A stretch of 64,000 bases of DNA from Actinobacteria bacterium IMCC26077 (GTDB lineage Bacteria; Actinomycetota; Actinomycetes; Nanopelagicales; Nanopelagicaceae): the NCBI GenBank assembly GCA_002284915.1, contig CP015606.1:806001-870000 (forward strand), in the 5' to 3' direction. A model generated the notes under the pieces. The model worked only from the letters and a program-made list of their open reading frames with translations, was not told the origin of the DNA and ran no database searches. Position numbers and translations under genes: made by a program. Within the stretch, counting starts at the first letter, position 1; each line of letters opens with the position of its first letter. Below, in pieces: positions 37,613 through 46,356 of this stretch.

Positions 37613-39111
37613 GTTCGACTCGTAAGTTTCTATCCCACTTATTGGTACTTGCCTTACTCCCATTAGCGGGAGTCTTTCCTAGCTATCCCGCGCACGGGCA
37701 AGAGCCAGAGCGGGTGATTTTTGCGACGAGAAATATCTACCTTGGCGCCGATGTAGGAATCGCCATGAAGAAGCTCCCCAATTTTCCGGCCGCAGCACAA
37801 TTTATGTGGGATCAAGTCAGAGCCAATGATTTCTCTCAACGAGCGCCACTACTCGCACAAGAGTTGATCAATACCGGCGCGCAAGTAATTGGCATTCAAG
37901 AGGCGACGACGTGGCATTGCCGCACAGGTCTTTTCTCTAAAGAAGTTGTCGTTCATGATTTCCTCGGAGATCTCATCAAAGAATTGGGAAGTAGGGGAGC
38001 AAAGTTTTCTATCGCCGCAGTAGGGCAGGAGCGGGCGTTGAACCCAGGCTTTGAAATCGCGCCGATTCCGTACCTCACCATGGTCGAAGATCGCGATCGC
38101 TTTCCCGCACTCTTTGGAAAGGAGCGGGCAGCGTGTGGTTTTACAATCAGCGATGCGTTGCTAGTTCGTGATGATGTCGAAGTAATCGATGCGGGAACGT
38201 CCGAATATTCTGCGAAGTATTCGATTATTCCTACCCTGATGACCATATACCGCGGATATTCGTGGGCAGACCTCAAATTTGGAGCGAGCACTTTTCGAGC
38301 AATTACTACCCATTTGGAGTCGCTCTGGGATAGCAATGTCATCCCGAATGCTGCGTTGCAAGCGGATCAATTGATTGGCGATCTAAAGAATTCGAAAATG
38401 CCAGTGGTAATCCTCGGCGATTTCAACAGTGATCCACGAGACCCGCGCGCTGCAGACGATCTTCAAGTTAATCCAGGAGGGCAACCCGCAGCCAGTGAGG
38501 AGTGCGTGGCGCAGGTAGCGCAACCAACGCTCACAACAGCCATCGACCGATGTAACGCATATTGGAAGCTTCTTCGCGCGGGTTTTGTCGAACTCTCACC
38601 CGATGCGCTCGATCCCAAGAATTACACCTGGGGCGCTGATGCGCTCCTTGCTGGTCCAGCGCCCGATCGAATTAAGGCAAGTGTGGCGATGGGCGCTAAT
38701 GGAGTCTTCACCGATCGCTTGGATTACATAATGATTAAGAATGGAGCGAGCGCATTCAATGGCGCAATCTTCGGTGCTCAATGGCCGGAAGGGTTAGATA
38801 CCTGGAGTTGTTCGAGCCGCGAGCAAATTACGTTAACCAATGATGGCGCGAGCGCATTGGGTAGGAAGTTGCCTCCCGCTAAGAGCGAGGGTCGTTGCCT
38901 GCCCTCAGATCATGCAGGTATCGCCGGCGCCGCCGATCTACCTGCAAGCGAGATTCGCGACCCCCGACTACCCGAGCGAGCCCGCTCGCCCTTCACCTTT
39001 TGGCGAATAAGTGGGGTTCTTGTCCTGCTGTTGATAGCCGGTGGGGTTCGCTGGCGATGGCGTCGCCGCTCGCTTCGGAGAGGCCTCGGCGTGTCGAAGG
39101 CTGTGGAGTAG
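37609..39111 (+). CDS. secreted, membrane-anchored endonuclease/exonuclease/phosphatase-family protein
   Basis: Exported protein of 500 residues with an N-terminal signal peptide (about 1-30, ending PAHG). An EEP domain follows with all active-site pieces: ATRNIYLG near 40, the metal glutamate in IGIQEAT (E98), ITTHLES, ILGDFNSDP and SDHAGI near the end. A C-terminal membrane helix (FWRISGVLVLLLIAGG) and a very basic tail should anchor it with the enzyme outside. The family includes DNases, sphingomyelinases and inositol phosphatases; the substrate is not known. Five to six cysteines suggest disulfides. Coupled to a TetR gene, and just before the recA SOS box. Confidence 0.8.
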   Translation: MSSTRKFLSHLLVLALLPLAGVFPSYPAHGQEPERVIFATRNIYLGADVGIAMKKLPNFPAAAQFMWDQVRANDFSQRAPLLAQELINTGAQVIGIQEATTWHCRTGLFSKEVVVHDFLGDLIKELGSRGAKFSIAAVGQERALNPGFEIAPIPYLTMVEDRDRFPALFGKERAACGFTISDALLVRDDVEVIDAGTSEYSAKYSIIPTLMTIYRGYSWADLKFGASTFRAITTHLESLWDSNVIPNAALQADQLIGDLKNSKMPVVILGDFNSDPRDPRAADDLQVNPGGQPAASEECVAQVAQPTLTTAIDRCNAYWKLLRAGFVELSPDALDPKNYTWGADALLAGPAPDRIKASVAMGANGVFTDRLDYIMIKNGASAFNGAIFGAQWPEGLDTWSCSSREQITLTNDGASALGRKLPPAKSEGRCLPSDHAGIAGAADLPASEIRDPRLPERARSPFTFWRISGVLVLLLIAGGVRWRWRRRSLRRGLGVSKAVE

Positions 39112-39115
39112 TGTT

Positions 39116-39137
39116 CGAACATCTGTTCGGATACTCT
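39116..39137 (+). promoter_or_regulatory. LexA (SOS) box and -10 of recA
   Basis: CGAAC-ATCT-GTTCG at 39116-39129 is a perfect match to the Gram-positive/actinobacterial LexA operator CGAAC-N4-GTTCG. TACTCT at 39132-39137 follows it and can be the -10, so LexA would cover the promoter. The transcript leader to recA is about 80 nt. Confidence 0.85.
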
Positions 39138-39226
39138 GTTACCAGATTTACTGTCAGCGGCCCCCCGTACCGTCGGAGCCATTGATTAGGAGCAAGTTCA
39201 ATACGAGATGAGAGGCGGAGGGCCAA

Positions 39227-40345
39227 ATGGCTAAAGAGGCAAAAGAGGCCAAAGAGGGTTTTGACAGGGCTGGCGATAAGGCTGGCGACAAGGCGCGGGT
39301 AGAGAAGGCGAAAGCCCTCGATACTGCCCTGGCCCAGATTGAGCGCCAATATGGCAAGGGTTCAGTAATGCGGATGGGTGAGCGTCGCGCTGAGATCACC
39401 GAGGTAATTCCTACCGGTTCGATCGCGCTCGATATTGCATTGGGTATCGGTGGCCTTCCTCGAGGTCGCGTCGTAGAAATCTATGGTCCAGAGTCGAGCG
39501 GTAAGACAACGGTCGCGCTCCATGCAATTGCTAATGTGCAGCGCGCTGGTGGTATCGCAGCATTTATCGATGCTGAGCATGCGCTCGATCCCGAATATGC
39601 AAAGAAGCTTGGCGTCGATATCGATGCGCTCCTAGTCTCACAACCAGATACTGGTGAGCAAGCGCTCGAAATCATGGATATGTTGATTCGCTCTGGCGCA
39701 ATCGACATCGTGGTTATCGACTCAGTTGCTGCTCTCGTTCCACGCGCCGAAATCGAAGGCGAGATGGGCGACTCCCATGTTGGCCTACAAGCGCGATTGA
39801 TGTCCCAAGCTCTTCGTAAGATCACCGGCGCGCTCCATAGCTCCAACACCACGGCGATCTTCATCAATCAGCTTCGCGAAAAGATTGGCGTCTTCTTCGG
39901 ATCTCCCGAGACGACTACCGGCGGTAAAGCGCTTAAGTTCTATTCATCTATCCGCCTCGATGTCCGTCGCATCGAGACGTTAAAGGATGGACAAGAGGCG
40001 GTTGGAAACCGTACTCGTGTTAAGGTCGTCAAGAACAAGATGGCGCCACCATTTAAGCAAGCAGAGTTCGACATCATTTACGGTGTTGGTATCTCCCGTG
40101 AAGGGTCGTTGATCGACCTCGGCGTTGAAACTGGCATCGTCAAAAAGAGCGGCGCCTGGATTACCTACGAAGGCGATCAACTCGGACAAGGTAAAGAGAA
40201 TGCTCGCGCCTTCCTTCGCGATAATCCTGATCTCGCCGATGAGATCGAGAAGAAGATTCGCGGTCAATTCACCATCGGTCAGATTGATCCAGCGTTAGCA
40301 GCGGCGGTCGAAGAGGCTGTCTCCAACGCTGATATCGATTTCTAA
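39227..40345 (+). CDS. recA: recombinase RecA
   Basis: Strand-exchange ATPase and LexA co-protease, 372 residues. Walker A is GPESSGKTT, Walker B region [20 protein letters not shown], loop L2 [20 protein letters not shown]. The ATG at 39227 follows a good GGAGGG Shine-Dalgarno. It gives an unusual N-terminal tail of about 25 residues rich in Lys/Ala/Glu/Asp with two short duplications ([16 protein letters not shown]) before the conserved [20 protein letters not shown]-controlled through the box upstream. recX follows 24 bp later. Confidence 0.98.
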   Translation: MAKEAKEAKEGFDRAGDKAGDKARVEKAKALDTALAQIERQYGKGSVMRMGERRAEITEVIPTGSIALDIALGIGGLPRGRVVEIYGPESSGKTTVALHAIANVQRAGGIAAFIDAEHALDPEYAKKLGVDIDALLVSQPDTGEQALEIMDMLIRSGAIDIVVIDSVAALVPRAEIEGEMGDSHVGLQARLMSQALRKITGALHSSNTTAIFINQLREKIGVFFGSPETTTGGKALKFYSSIRLDVRRIETLKDGQEAVGNRTRVKVVKNKMAPPFKQAEFDIIYGVGISREGSLIDLGVETGIVKKSGAWITYEGDQLGQGKENARAFLRDNPDLADEIEKKIRGQFTIGQIDPALAAAVEEAVSNADIDF

Positions 40346-40369
40346 GAAAATCATCACCAAGCACGAGTT

Positions 40370-40849
40370 ATGGATTACGAGCCCGACCCTTACTCGGTCG
40401 CTACGAAGATCGCAGTTGATGCGCTCTCCCGTCGCGCCCGAAGTAGGGGAGAGCTCGCGGAGATATTGAAGAAGAAATTAGTTCCTGATGAGGTTATCGA
40501 CCGGCTACTTGATCGACTCGTGGCGCAGCGGTTGATTGATGATCGAACATTCGCTCACGAGTGGTCGCAGCTGCGCCATCGCAGTAAAGGCCTTTCGCGG
40601 CGAGTATTAGCCCAAGAGCTTCGAAAGAAAGCAATCTCGCAAGAGCTCATCGATGAGGTCTTAGCGGAAATCTCGCGCGAGGATGAAATTGTTGCGGCTC
40701 GCAACCTGGCGGCGAAGAAACTTCGCTCGCTCACTCGCTTCGATACCGATGTGCAATATCGTCGAGCCCACGCGCTCTTAGCGCGTAAGGGTTACTCCTC
40801 GAGCGTAATCTCCGAAGCGCTCCGAGCCGAACTGCTTACCGCTTCTTAA
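40370..40849 (+). CDS. recX: regulatory protein RecX
   Basis: RecA inhibitor of 159 residues made of three-helix repeats. Visible: ALSRRARSRGELAEILKKK, VIDRLLDRLVAQRLIDDRTF and GLSRRVLAQELRKKAISQEL. It binds the RecA filament groove. Transcribed with recA. Its last 14 bases overlap the end of the convergent secreted-protein gene. Confidence 0.92.
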   Translation: MDYEPDPYSVATKIAVDALSRRARSRGELAEILKKKLVPDEVIDRLLDRLVAQRLIDDRTFAHEWSQLRHRSKGLSRRVLAQELRKKAISQELIDEVLAEISREDEIVAARNLAAKKLRSLTRFDTDVQYRRAHALLARKGYSSSVISEALRAELLTAS

Positions 40850-42722
40850 ATCCTGCCGGACATTTTGGCGCGCTTCCAGTTACCTTCTTAGTGATCTTCC
40901 CTTTAACGCATGTGATGGAGATTCGAGGGGTAGCGGCTTTTGCTGGCGCTGCCGTTGTAGCGCTCTTCTCTGGGGTAGCTGCACTCGAAGAGCCTCCTGG
41001 GTTAGCGCTCTGGTTGAGTTTGATCTTCAAAGTGGGGGCTGAGAAGGTGAAATTATCTGCACTCAGATGAACCCATGCTCCCACTTGTTGCAGAGCCACT
41101 GTTGAAACTCGTTCTTTACCGTCACTTGAGGTTATCGAGATTGAGGCAGAACTAGGTAACTGGTCAACCCCATACAAGCATTTAATCAACGCGGTCGACA
41201 TCGATAAACCGTACGTACCTATATTTTCAGTTTTGCCATCTGGCGCAAAGTGAGGGGCAGCAACTTTGTAATTTAAGGTGCCGCTCTCTTTGTCATATGT
41301 AGGCGCTGTTGCTTCATAGGCGCTGGCATTAGTCGCAACAACGCCTTGGACCCCGCCTCCTTTTTTCACACAGGAGGATGGATTATCTACGCGGGCGTTG
41401 CTCAGAGTCCAGGTTTGATTGATTGCAAATGCTTTCTCTCCCATATAAGGAGACCAAGCGTCGTAGGCATCGAGAGCGCCATCTTCACCAGAATCTCTTA
41501 GGCTCATGGGGTTATCTCCGTTGGTCAGTCCGACAAACATCCGAGCCGCAGCGTCACTCTTAAACTTCATGACGGGTAATGAAGACTTCTTCATCCAATT
41601 ACCCGCAAAAATATTTTGTTCTGGACCAGCCTCTACGATGATGCGATCGGATGAAGGAGAAAATGGCGAGGACGTCACGCTAGGTTTATTAAGCCGCCCA
41701 TTGAGCCATCCCGAGATGAATTTAGGTAACTGCAGCGTGACCTTTAATCGAGAATCAGCGGGAAAATCACGGCGATGGAGGCAGATTCCAGTGTCGTTCG
41801 CCAAGCAGGAGGCTTCATAGTTGGTCGACATTACCTCGGAGTAATTCTTTCCTACCCGTTTCTGCGATATTTTCTCGGGAGCTTTCACAAGTGGAGATGT
41901 TTCGCGAACAATGGGAATGACCTCAAAGAAGAACTGAATCACATGAAGGTCGCTCCACGATTGCCGCATATTCTGCCCACCAGATTGAACATATCCGGTA
42001 AGCAAGTAATCGTGCTCCGAGCCAGGTGCGTCACCCTCGGCGCGCCAGATCCAACTGGCAAGTCCGGCGGCATATCCAGTTCCATCACTATTGACCTTGC
42101 CATCGAACTCTTTCGCATCTTTTGGAAATTTCGTAAGCGGAGTCGCCGTAATTACTTTTCCCTCTTTTGTAGTAATTGAGAACGATTCGACACAGGCCGT
42201 GTTTGGATTAGCCGCACAATTTCCGATGCCGCCTTCGATAAAAATTGTCTGCCAACCTTTTGTAGCTGCACAACTCGGATCGTCTAAACCAGTGCATAGA
42301 TTTTCGTCACGAAGCCCTTGGCCAATCTGATTTTCGACTTTGATGAATGGCGTGGTCTGTAACCTGGACGAAGAGTCGAATGAGACCCCGTAATACTCAG
42401 TCTGCATTGTTTTGCCAAGGTCGGGCTGCGCTGCGCTAAAAATGTCTACTGAACGATCCAGTGGATATCGCGAGGTAAAGCCAGAAAGTTTTGGCATCGT
42501 GCCCCCTCCCATCCCCGGTGCCGTGGCGCACGGCTGTCCCGCCGGTGTTCCCGGAGGGCATGGCGGCGGTGCTGGTTGTCCATTTCCAGGTTGCGGTGGG
42601 GTGCAGCCCTGTGGGGCAGGGGCAGGCGGGGGTGGACACACATCTGCGTGAGCAACAATCGAGGGCGCTACACAGAGTCCGAGCACCATTCCAACACTGA
42701 TGAGCGCAGCTCGGATTCGCAT
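40836..42722 (-). CDS. large secreted protein of unknown function with Pro-rich neck and basic CVKGK-type tail
   Basis: Protein of 628 residues, not recognised. A clear signal peptide begins at MRIRAALISVGMVLGL and ends near AHA; the frame is open to 42794, but the ATG at 42722 starts the signal. Next comes a Pro/Cys-rich neck (CPPPPAPAPQGCTPPQPG, about residues 28-70). A beta-rich middle with paired cysteines (CTGLDDPSC, CAANPNTAC) follows. An Ala/Thr/Pro linker precedes a short tail TCVKGKITKKV...PKCPAGFKKR. The tail resembles basic two-cysteine C-termini that I associate with surface proteins of aquatic actinobacteria; this is unverified. It sits alone, convergent with recX and divergent from miaB. 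Confidence 0.7.
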   Translation of the reverse strand: MRIRAALISVGMVLGLCVAPSIVAHADVCPPPPAPAPQGCTPPQPGNGQPAPPPCPPGTPAGQPCATAPGMGGGTMPKLSGFTSRYPLDRSVDIFSAAQPDLGKTMQTEYYGVSFDSSSRLQTTPFIKVENQIGQGLRDENLCTGLDDPSCAATKGWQTIFIEGGIGNCAANPNTACVESFSITTKEGKVITATPLTKFPKDAKEFDGKVNSDGTGYAAGLASWIWRAEGDAPGSEHDYLLTGYVQSGGQNMRQSWSDLHVIQFFFEVIPIVRETSPLVKAPEKISQKRVGKNYSEVMSTNYEASCLANDTGICLHRRDFPADSRLKVTLQLPKFISGWLNGRLNKPSVTSSPFSPSSDRIIVEAGPEQNIFAGNWMKKSSLPVMKFKSDAAARMFVGLTNGDNPMSLRDSGEDGALDAYDAWSPYMGEKAFAINQTWTLSNARVDNPSSCVKKGGGVQGVVATNASAYEATAPTYDKESGTLNYKVAAPHFAPDGKTENIGTYGLSMSTALIKCLYGVDQLPSSASISITSSDGKERVSTVALQQVGAWVHLSADNFTFSAPTLKIKLNQSANPGGSSSAATPEKSATTAAPAKAATPRISITCVKGKITKKVTGSAPKCPAGFKKR

Positions 42723-42770
42723 AAGGGAATAGTGGCATAGCTCGGTTCCGCCACGAAAGAGCGTGGCCGT

Positions 42771-42776
42771 TACCCT
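42771..42776 (+). promoter_or_regulatory. candidate -10 element of miaB (leaderless)
   Basis: TACCCT ends six bases before the miaB ATG; the spacer TTTCTC has no Shine-Dalgarno. The 60-bp divergent gap to the secreted-protein gene must hold both promoters. Confidence 0.4.
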
Positions 42777-42782
42777 TTTCTC

Positions 42783-44234
42783 ATGGACAGCCAATTAGCT
42801 CGCCGCCGCACCTATCTCGTGGAGACGCATGGCTGTCAGATGAATGTTCATGATTCGGAGCGAATCGGTGGCTTGCTCGAAGCGCAGGGATACCTTCCGG
42901 CAAGCGCTGGCACCGAACCCGATTTAGTTGTCTTCAATACCTGTGCAGTCCGAGAGAATGCCGACCAGAAACTCTATGGCTCGCTGACAAAATACATTTA
43001 TACAAAGGAATCGCGCCCTGATTTTCAAATAGCTGTTGGAGGGTGTCTTGCCCAGAAAGATAAGGGCGAGATCATCGCTAAGGCGCCATGGGTCGATGTG
43101 GTGTACGGGACTCACAACATCGGCGCGCTAGCAACCTTGCTCAAGCGAGCGCAAATCGAAAAGACAGCACAGGTTGAGATCAAAGAATCGCTCGAACATT
43201 TTCCATCAACCCTTCCGGTTCGTCGTGATTCGGCATTCTCCGCCTGGGTCTCCATCTCAGTTGGCTGTAACAACACTTGCACTTTCTGCATTGTGCCCGC
43301 TCTCCGTGGCGTGGAGAAAGATCGACCAGTATCGGAGATCCTCGACGAGATCCGAGCGCTGGTTGCACAAGGAGTCATTGAGATCACGCTGCTCGGACAG
43401 AACGTCAATGCATACGGAGTGGACTTTGGTGACCGCCAAGCGTTTGCCAAATTACTTCGTGCATGCGGCGAAGTTGAAGGTCTGCGACGGGTTCGATTTA
43501 TGAGCCCGCATCCACGTGACTTTACCGATGATGTCATCGAGGCTATGGCTCAAACGCATAATGTGATGCCGCATTTACACATGCCACTGCAATCTGGTTC
43601 GGACACGATTCTTCAGGCGATGCGCCGCTCCTACCGCGCGGATCGATACCTCGGAATCATCGATCGGGTGCGAAGTGCAATCCCAGATGCAGCAATCACC
43701 ACCGACATCATCGTTGGGTTTCCAGGCGAGAGCGAAAGTGACTTCCAGCAGACTCTCGATGTTATGGCGAAGGCTCGTTTCACCGCTGCATACACCTTTC
43801 AATATTCGAAGCGTCCTGGCACTCCCGCTGCAACGATGCCTAACCAGGTAGATCCTGAAGTGATTGGTAGGCGATATACCTACCTTCATCAATTCCAGGA
43901 GCAGATCTCGCTGGAAGAGAGCAAGAGATTGATTGGCAGGGAAGTTGAAGTACTCATCGGAGATCACGTTGGGCGGCGCGATGAAGAACGGGGCCGAGTC
44001 GCTGGACGATCAGAAGATTTCCATCTTGTGCATTTGAATTTCGACAGTAGCGCGCGACCTGCACCGGGAGATCTGGTGCGAACAGTCATTACCGAAGCCG
44101 CCCCACATCACCTGGTCGCGGAAGGTTTGCCGGTGTCGATTGAGAAGACTGCGGGTAGCTACGCTGCAGTGGAGCGAACAAGTGCAATCTCGCTCGGGAT
44201 GCCAACCTTTAAGAGCACTGAACTCACCAAATGA
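42783..44234 (+). CDS. miaB: tRNA-2-methylthio-N6-isopentenyladenosine synthase MiaB
   Basis: Radical-SAM methylthiotransferase acting on A37 of tRNAs, 483 residues. UPF0004 cysteines are in [25 protein letters not shown] and [10 protein letters not shown]. The radical-SAM triad is CNNTCTFC near 158. A TRAM domain follows ([14 protein letters not shown]), plus a tail of about 40 residues. It works after MiaA, whose gene overlaps by four bases. Confidence 0.97.
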   Translation: MDSQLARRRTYLVETHGCQMNVHDSERIGGLLEAQGYLPASAGTEPDLVVFNTCAVRENADQKLYGSLTKYIYTKESRPDFQIAVGGCLAQKDKGEIIAKAPWVDVVYGTHNIGALATLLKRAQIEKTAQVEIKESLEHFPSTLPVRRDSAFSAWVSISVGCNNTCTFCIVPALRGVEKDRPVSEILDEIRALVAQGVIEITLLGQNVNAYGVDFGDRQAFAKLLRACGEVEGLRRVRFMSPHPRDFTDDVIEAMAQTHNVMPHLHMPLQSGSDTILQAMRRSYRADRYLGIIDRVRSAIPDAAITTDIIVGFPGESESDFQQTLDVMAKARFTAAYTFQYSKRPGTPAATMPNQVDPEVIGRRYTYLHQFQEQISLEESKRLIGREVEVLIGDHVGRRDEERGRVAGRSEDFHLVHLNFDSSARPAPGDLVRTVITEAAPHHLVAEGLPVSIEKTAGSYAAVERTSAISLGMPTFKSTELTK

Positions 44235-45151
44235 CTTTAATCGTTATCGGTGGCGCTACCGCTACTGGAAAGAGCTCACTAGCTCTCGATGTGGCAGAGC
44301 GGTTAGGTGGCGAAATCGTCAACGCCGACTCGATGCAGCTCTATCGGGGAATGGATATCGGCACTGCAAAGCTCGCTATCAACGAGCGTCGCGGTATTCC
44401 GCACCACATGCTAGATATCCTCGATATTAAAGAAGACGCAACGGTTGCTTATTACCAAAAAATGTCGCGAGAAATTATCGATGGATTGCTCGCTCGCAAT
44501 GTTCCGGTAATTGTCGTTGGTGGAACCGGCTTGTATATCAAAGCCCTTCTCGATGAATTGAATTTCCCAGAACGCAATCCGCAAGTGCGCGAACGACTCT
44601 TTGCAGAGTCAGATGAGCTCGGCGCTCAGGCAATGCATCAGCGACTGGCAACAGTTGACCCTGAAGCAGCATCACAAATTCCGGAACAAAATCTTCGACG
44701 AGTCATCAGAGCACTTGAAGTCATCGAAATTACCGGCGAGCCGTATGCCGCATCGCTGCCACGTGATGAACGCAGTTACTACCCACAAGCGAAACAATTT
44801 GCGATCACAGTCGATCGAGCGCTACTCAACAAGCGAATCGAGGAGCGAGTAGAGCAGATGTGGGCTACAGGTTTTCTCGAAGAGGTAACGCGTTTGGACT
44901 CGGAAGGTCTACGCGAAGGGCGGACGGCGCGAGCAGCTATCGGATACGCCCAAGTTCTCGATGCTCTCGATGGGCAGATTTCCATAGAGGTAGCGAAAGA
45001 AGAGACCATTGTGAGCACGCGACAATACGCCCGACGGCAGGGGACTTGGTTTACGCGAGATAGCCGGATTAGCTGGCTTGAGGGCCCCCATGAGCGACTT
45101 CTGGAAAGCATCCTCGCGAGTTCTGGTAATTCGGAAGTAACGAATTCATAA
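44231..45151 (+). CDS. miaA: tRNA dimethylallyltransferase MiaA
   Basis: Transfers the isopentenyl group from DMAPP to A37 of tRNAs, 306 residues. The P-loop is [20 protein letters not shown] at residue 6 on. [37 protein letters not shown] and [11 protein letters not shown] are standard motifs. DMAPP comes from the MEP pathway partly encoded in this window. Coupled to miaB. A structured 128-bp gap follows. Confidence 0.96.
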   Translation: MTLIVIGGATATGKSSLALDVAERLGGEIVNADSMQLYRGMDIGTAKLAINERRGIPHHMLDILDIKEDATVAYYQKMSREIIDGLLARNVPVIVVGGTGLYIKALLDELNFPERNPQVRERLFAESDELGAQAMHQRLATVDPEAASQIPEQNLRRVIRALEVIEITGEPYAASLPRDERSYYPQAKQFAITVDRALLNKRIEERVEQMWATGFLEEVTRLDSEGLREGRTARAAIGYAQVLDALDGQISIEVAKEETIVSTRQYARRQGTWFTRDSRISWLEGPHERLLESILASSGNSEVTNS

Positions 45152-45200
45152 CGATACCGACACATACCCCCTAGCTCCTTGACCCTGTTATTGGGGGTGC

Positions 45201-45257
45201 GGTTGGGTTCTCCCAACCAACCCGGCGCGGCCCCGAACCTTTCGGAATCGTTGCCGG
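45201..45257 (+). promoter_or_regulatory. structured leader of the sugar ABC operon
   Basis: GGTTGGG (45201-45207) pairs with CCCAACC (45212-45218) over TTCT. Immediately after, CCGGC (45222-45226) pairs with GCCGG (45253-45257) and encloses CCGAA (45233-45237) pairing with TTCGG (45241-45245). The Shine-Dalgarno AAAGGGG (45267-45273) remains free. It may be a miaA terminator combined with a regulatory leader; I do not recognise a riboswitch class. Confidence 0.4.
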
Positions 45258-45279
45258 TTGTACTGAAAAGGGGTAATAC

Positions 45280-46290
45280 GTGAAAAGAACAGGATCAAAG
45301 AGCGTTCGCGTTCTTGCTGCTGTTGCCGCAATCGTTTCACTCTTCGCACTTCAGACCGTACCTGCTAGCGCAGCCGGTGTTGATTTCCGTAAGGCAGTGA
45401 AGAACAGCGGTAAAGGTATAACCATCGGACTTATCGGTCTCGACGATGCAATTGGATTCGGAAAAGATGTTCACGACTCCATCGCACGTGAGGCTAAGAA
45501 GGCCGGTGCAAAGTTGATCTTCTGCGATGGCAAGCTCAAGGCTGACCTCGCACTCGCATGCGCCAAGACCTTCAAGTTGAAGAAGGTTCAAGGCTATGCA
45601 AGCTTCAACGCTGTTGCAGATGCTGCTCCAGCGATTTGCAAAGCTGGACCACAAGTTCCAGTCATCGCAATCGACATCGAGCAGGATCCTTGCCAATCGG
45701 CATTCATGGGTGCTGACAACGCTAACGCTGGTGCAACCACCGGTAAGGCAATTGGTGAGTACTTCAAGAAGAACTTCAACTGCGAGTACGACGCATTCAT
45801 CTCACTTGAGGATTACGGTGTAGGTATTGCGAACGAACTCCGCATGGGTGGATACCGCTCTGGCTTTGCCAGCGTTTGCGGAGCAATCCCAGCAGATAAG
45901 TTGAAGAAGTACGATGCAGGTCGTTTGGATAAGGCCCTCGAGGTCATGCCAGCTGCACTTACAACCCTTCCTGGAAAGAACAAGATCATCGTTGTTGCTA
46001 TCAACGACCAAGGCATCCAGGGTGCATTCTCCGCTGCTAAGCAAGTTGGCCGCGAGAAGGACATCTACGCAGGAAGCCAAGGCGCTGAGAAGTCCGTTTG
46101 GTGCGACATCAAGAACAATCCAAACTGGCTAGGTGCAACCGCATACTTCCCAGAGCGTTATGGCGAGATCGTGGTTCCTTACCTCATTGATCTCATCAAG
46201 GGCAAGAAGGTTCCATTCCAGCTCAAGGTCAAGCACGTTGCTATCAACGGTGCAAATATCGAGAAGAACTTCGGAAAGGTCTCTTGCTAA
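45280..46290 (+). CDS. sugar ABC transporter substrate-binding protein (ribose/rhamnose type)
   Basis: Periplasmic-binding-protein-like receptor of 336 residues. The signal peptide is about residues 1-31 (VAAIVSLFALQTVPASAAG). The two-lobe type-1 fold shows ITIGLIGLDDAIGF, GAKLIFCDGKLKADLALACAK, a central VIAIDIEQDPCQSAFMGADN and KIIVVAINDQGIQGAFSAAK. Several cysteines could form a disulfide. GTG start with AAAGGGG. Codon use is strongly biased to C/G-ending codons compared with neighbours, suggesting high expression. The partner genes encode a two-domain ATPase, a permease and a rhamnose-mutarotase-like protein, so a deoxy-hexose such as rhamnose or fucose is a fair guess. Confidence 0.88.
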   Translation: MKRTGSKSVRVLAAVAAIVSLFALQTVPASAAGVDFRKAVKNSGKGITIGLIGLDDAIGFGKDVHDSIAREAKKAGAKLIFCDGKLKADLALACAKTFKLKKVQGYASFNAVADAAPAICKAGPQVPVIAIDIEQDPCQSAFMGADNANAGATTGKAIGEYFKKNFNCEYDAFISLEDYGVGIANELRMGGYRSGFASVCGAIPADKLKKYDAGRLDKALEVMPAALTTLPGKNKIIVVAINDQGIQGAFSAAKQVGREKDIYAGSQGAEKSVWCDIKNNPNWLGATAYFPERYGEIVVPYLIDLIKGKKVPFQLKVKHVAINGANIEKNFGKVSC

Positions 46291-46303
46291 TTAATTAGCT
46301 AAG

Positions 46304-46320
46304 AGATCGACCGTCGATCT
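46304..46320 (+). terminator. hairpin between the binding-protein and ATPase genes
   Basis: AGATCGA (46304-46310) pairs with TCGATCT (46314-46320) over CCG, followed by TTAAT. It can act as a partial terminator or 3' stabiliser and so raise binding-protein mRNA above the ATPase and permease messages, as is common in such operons. Confidence 0.5.
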
Positions 46321-46356
46321 TTAATCACTAGAGCAGGGAAATGGAGCGAGAGGAGA

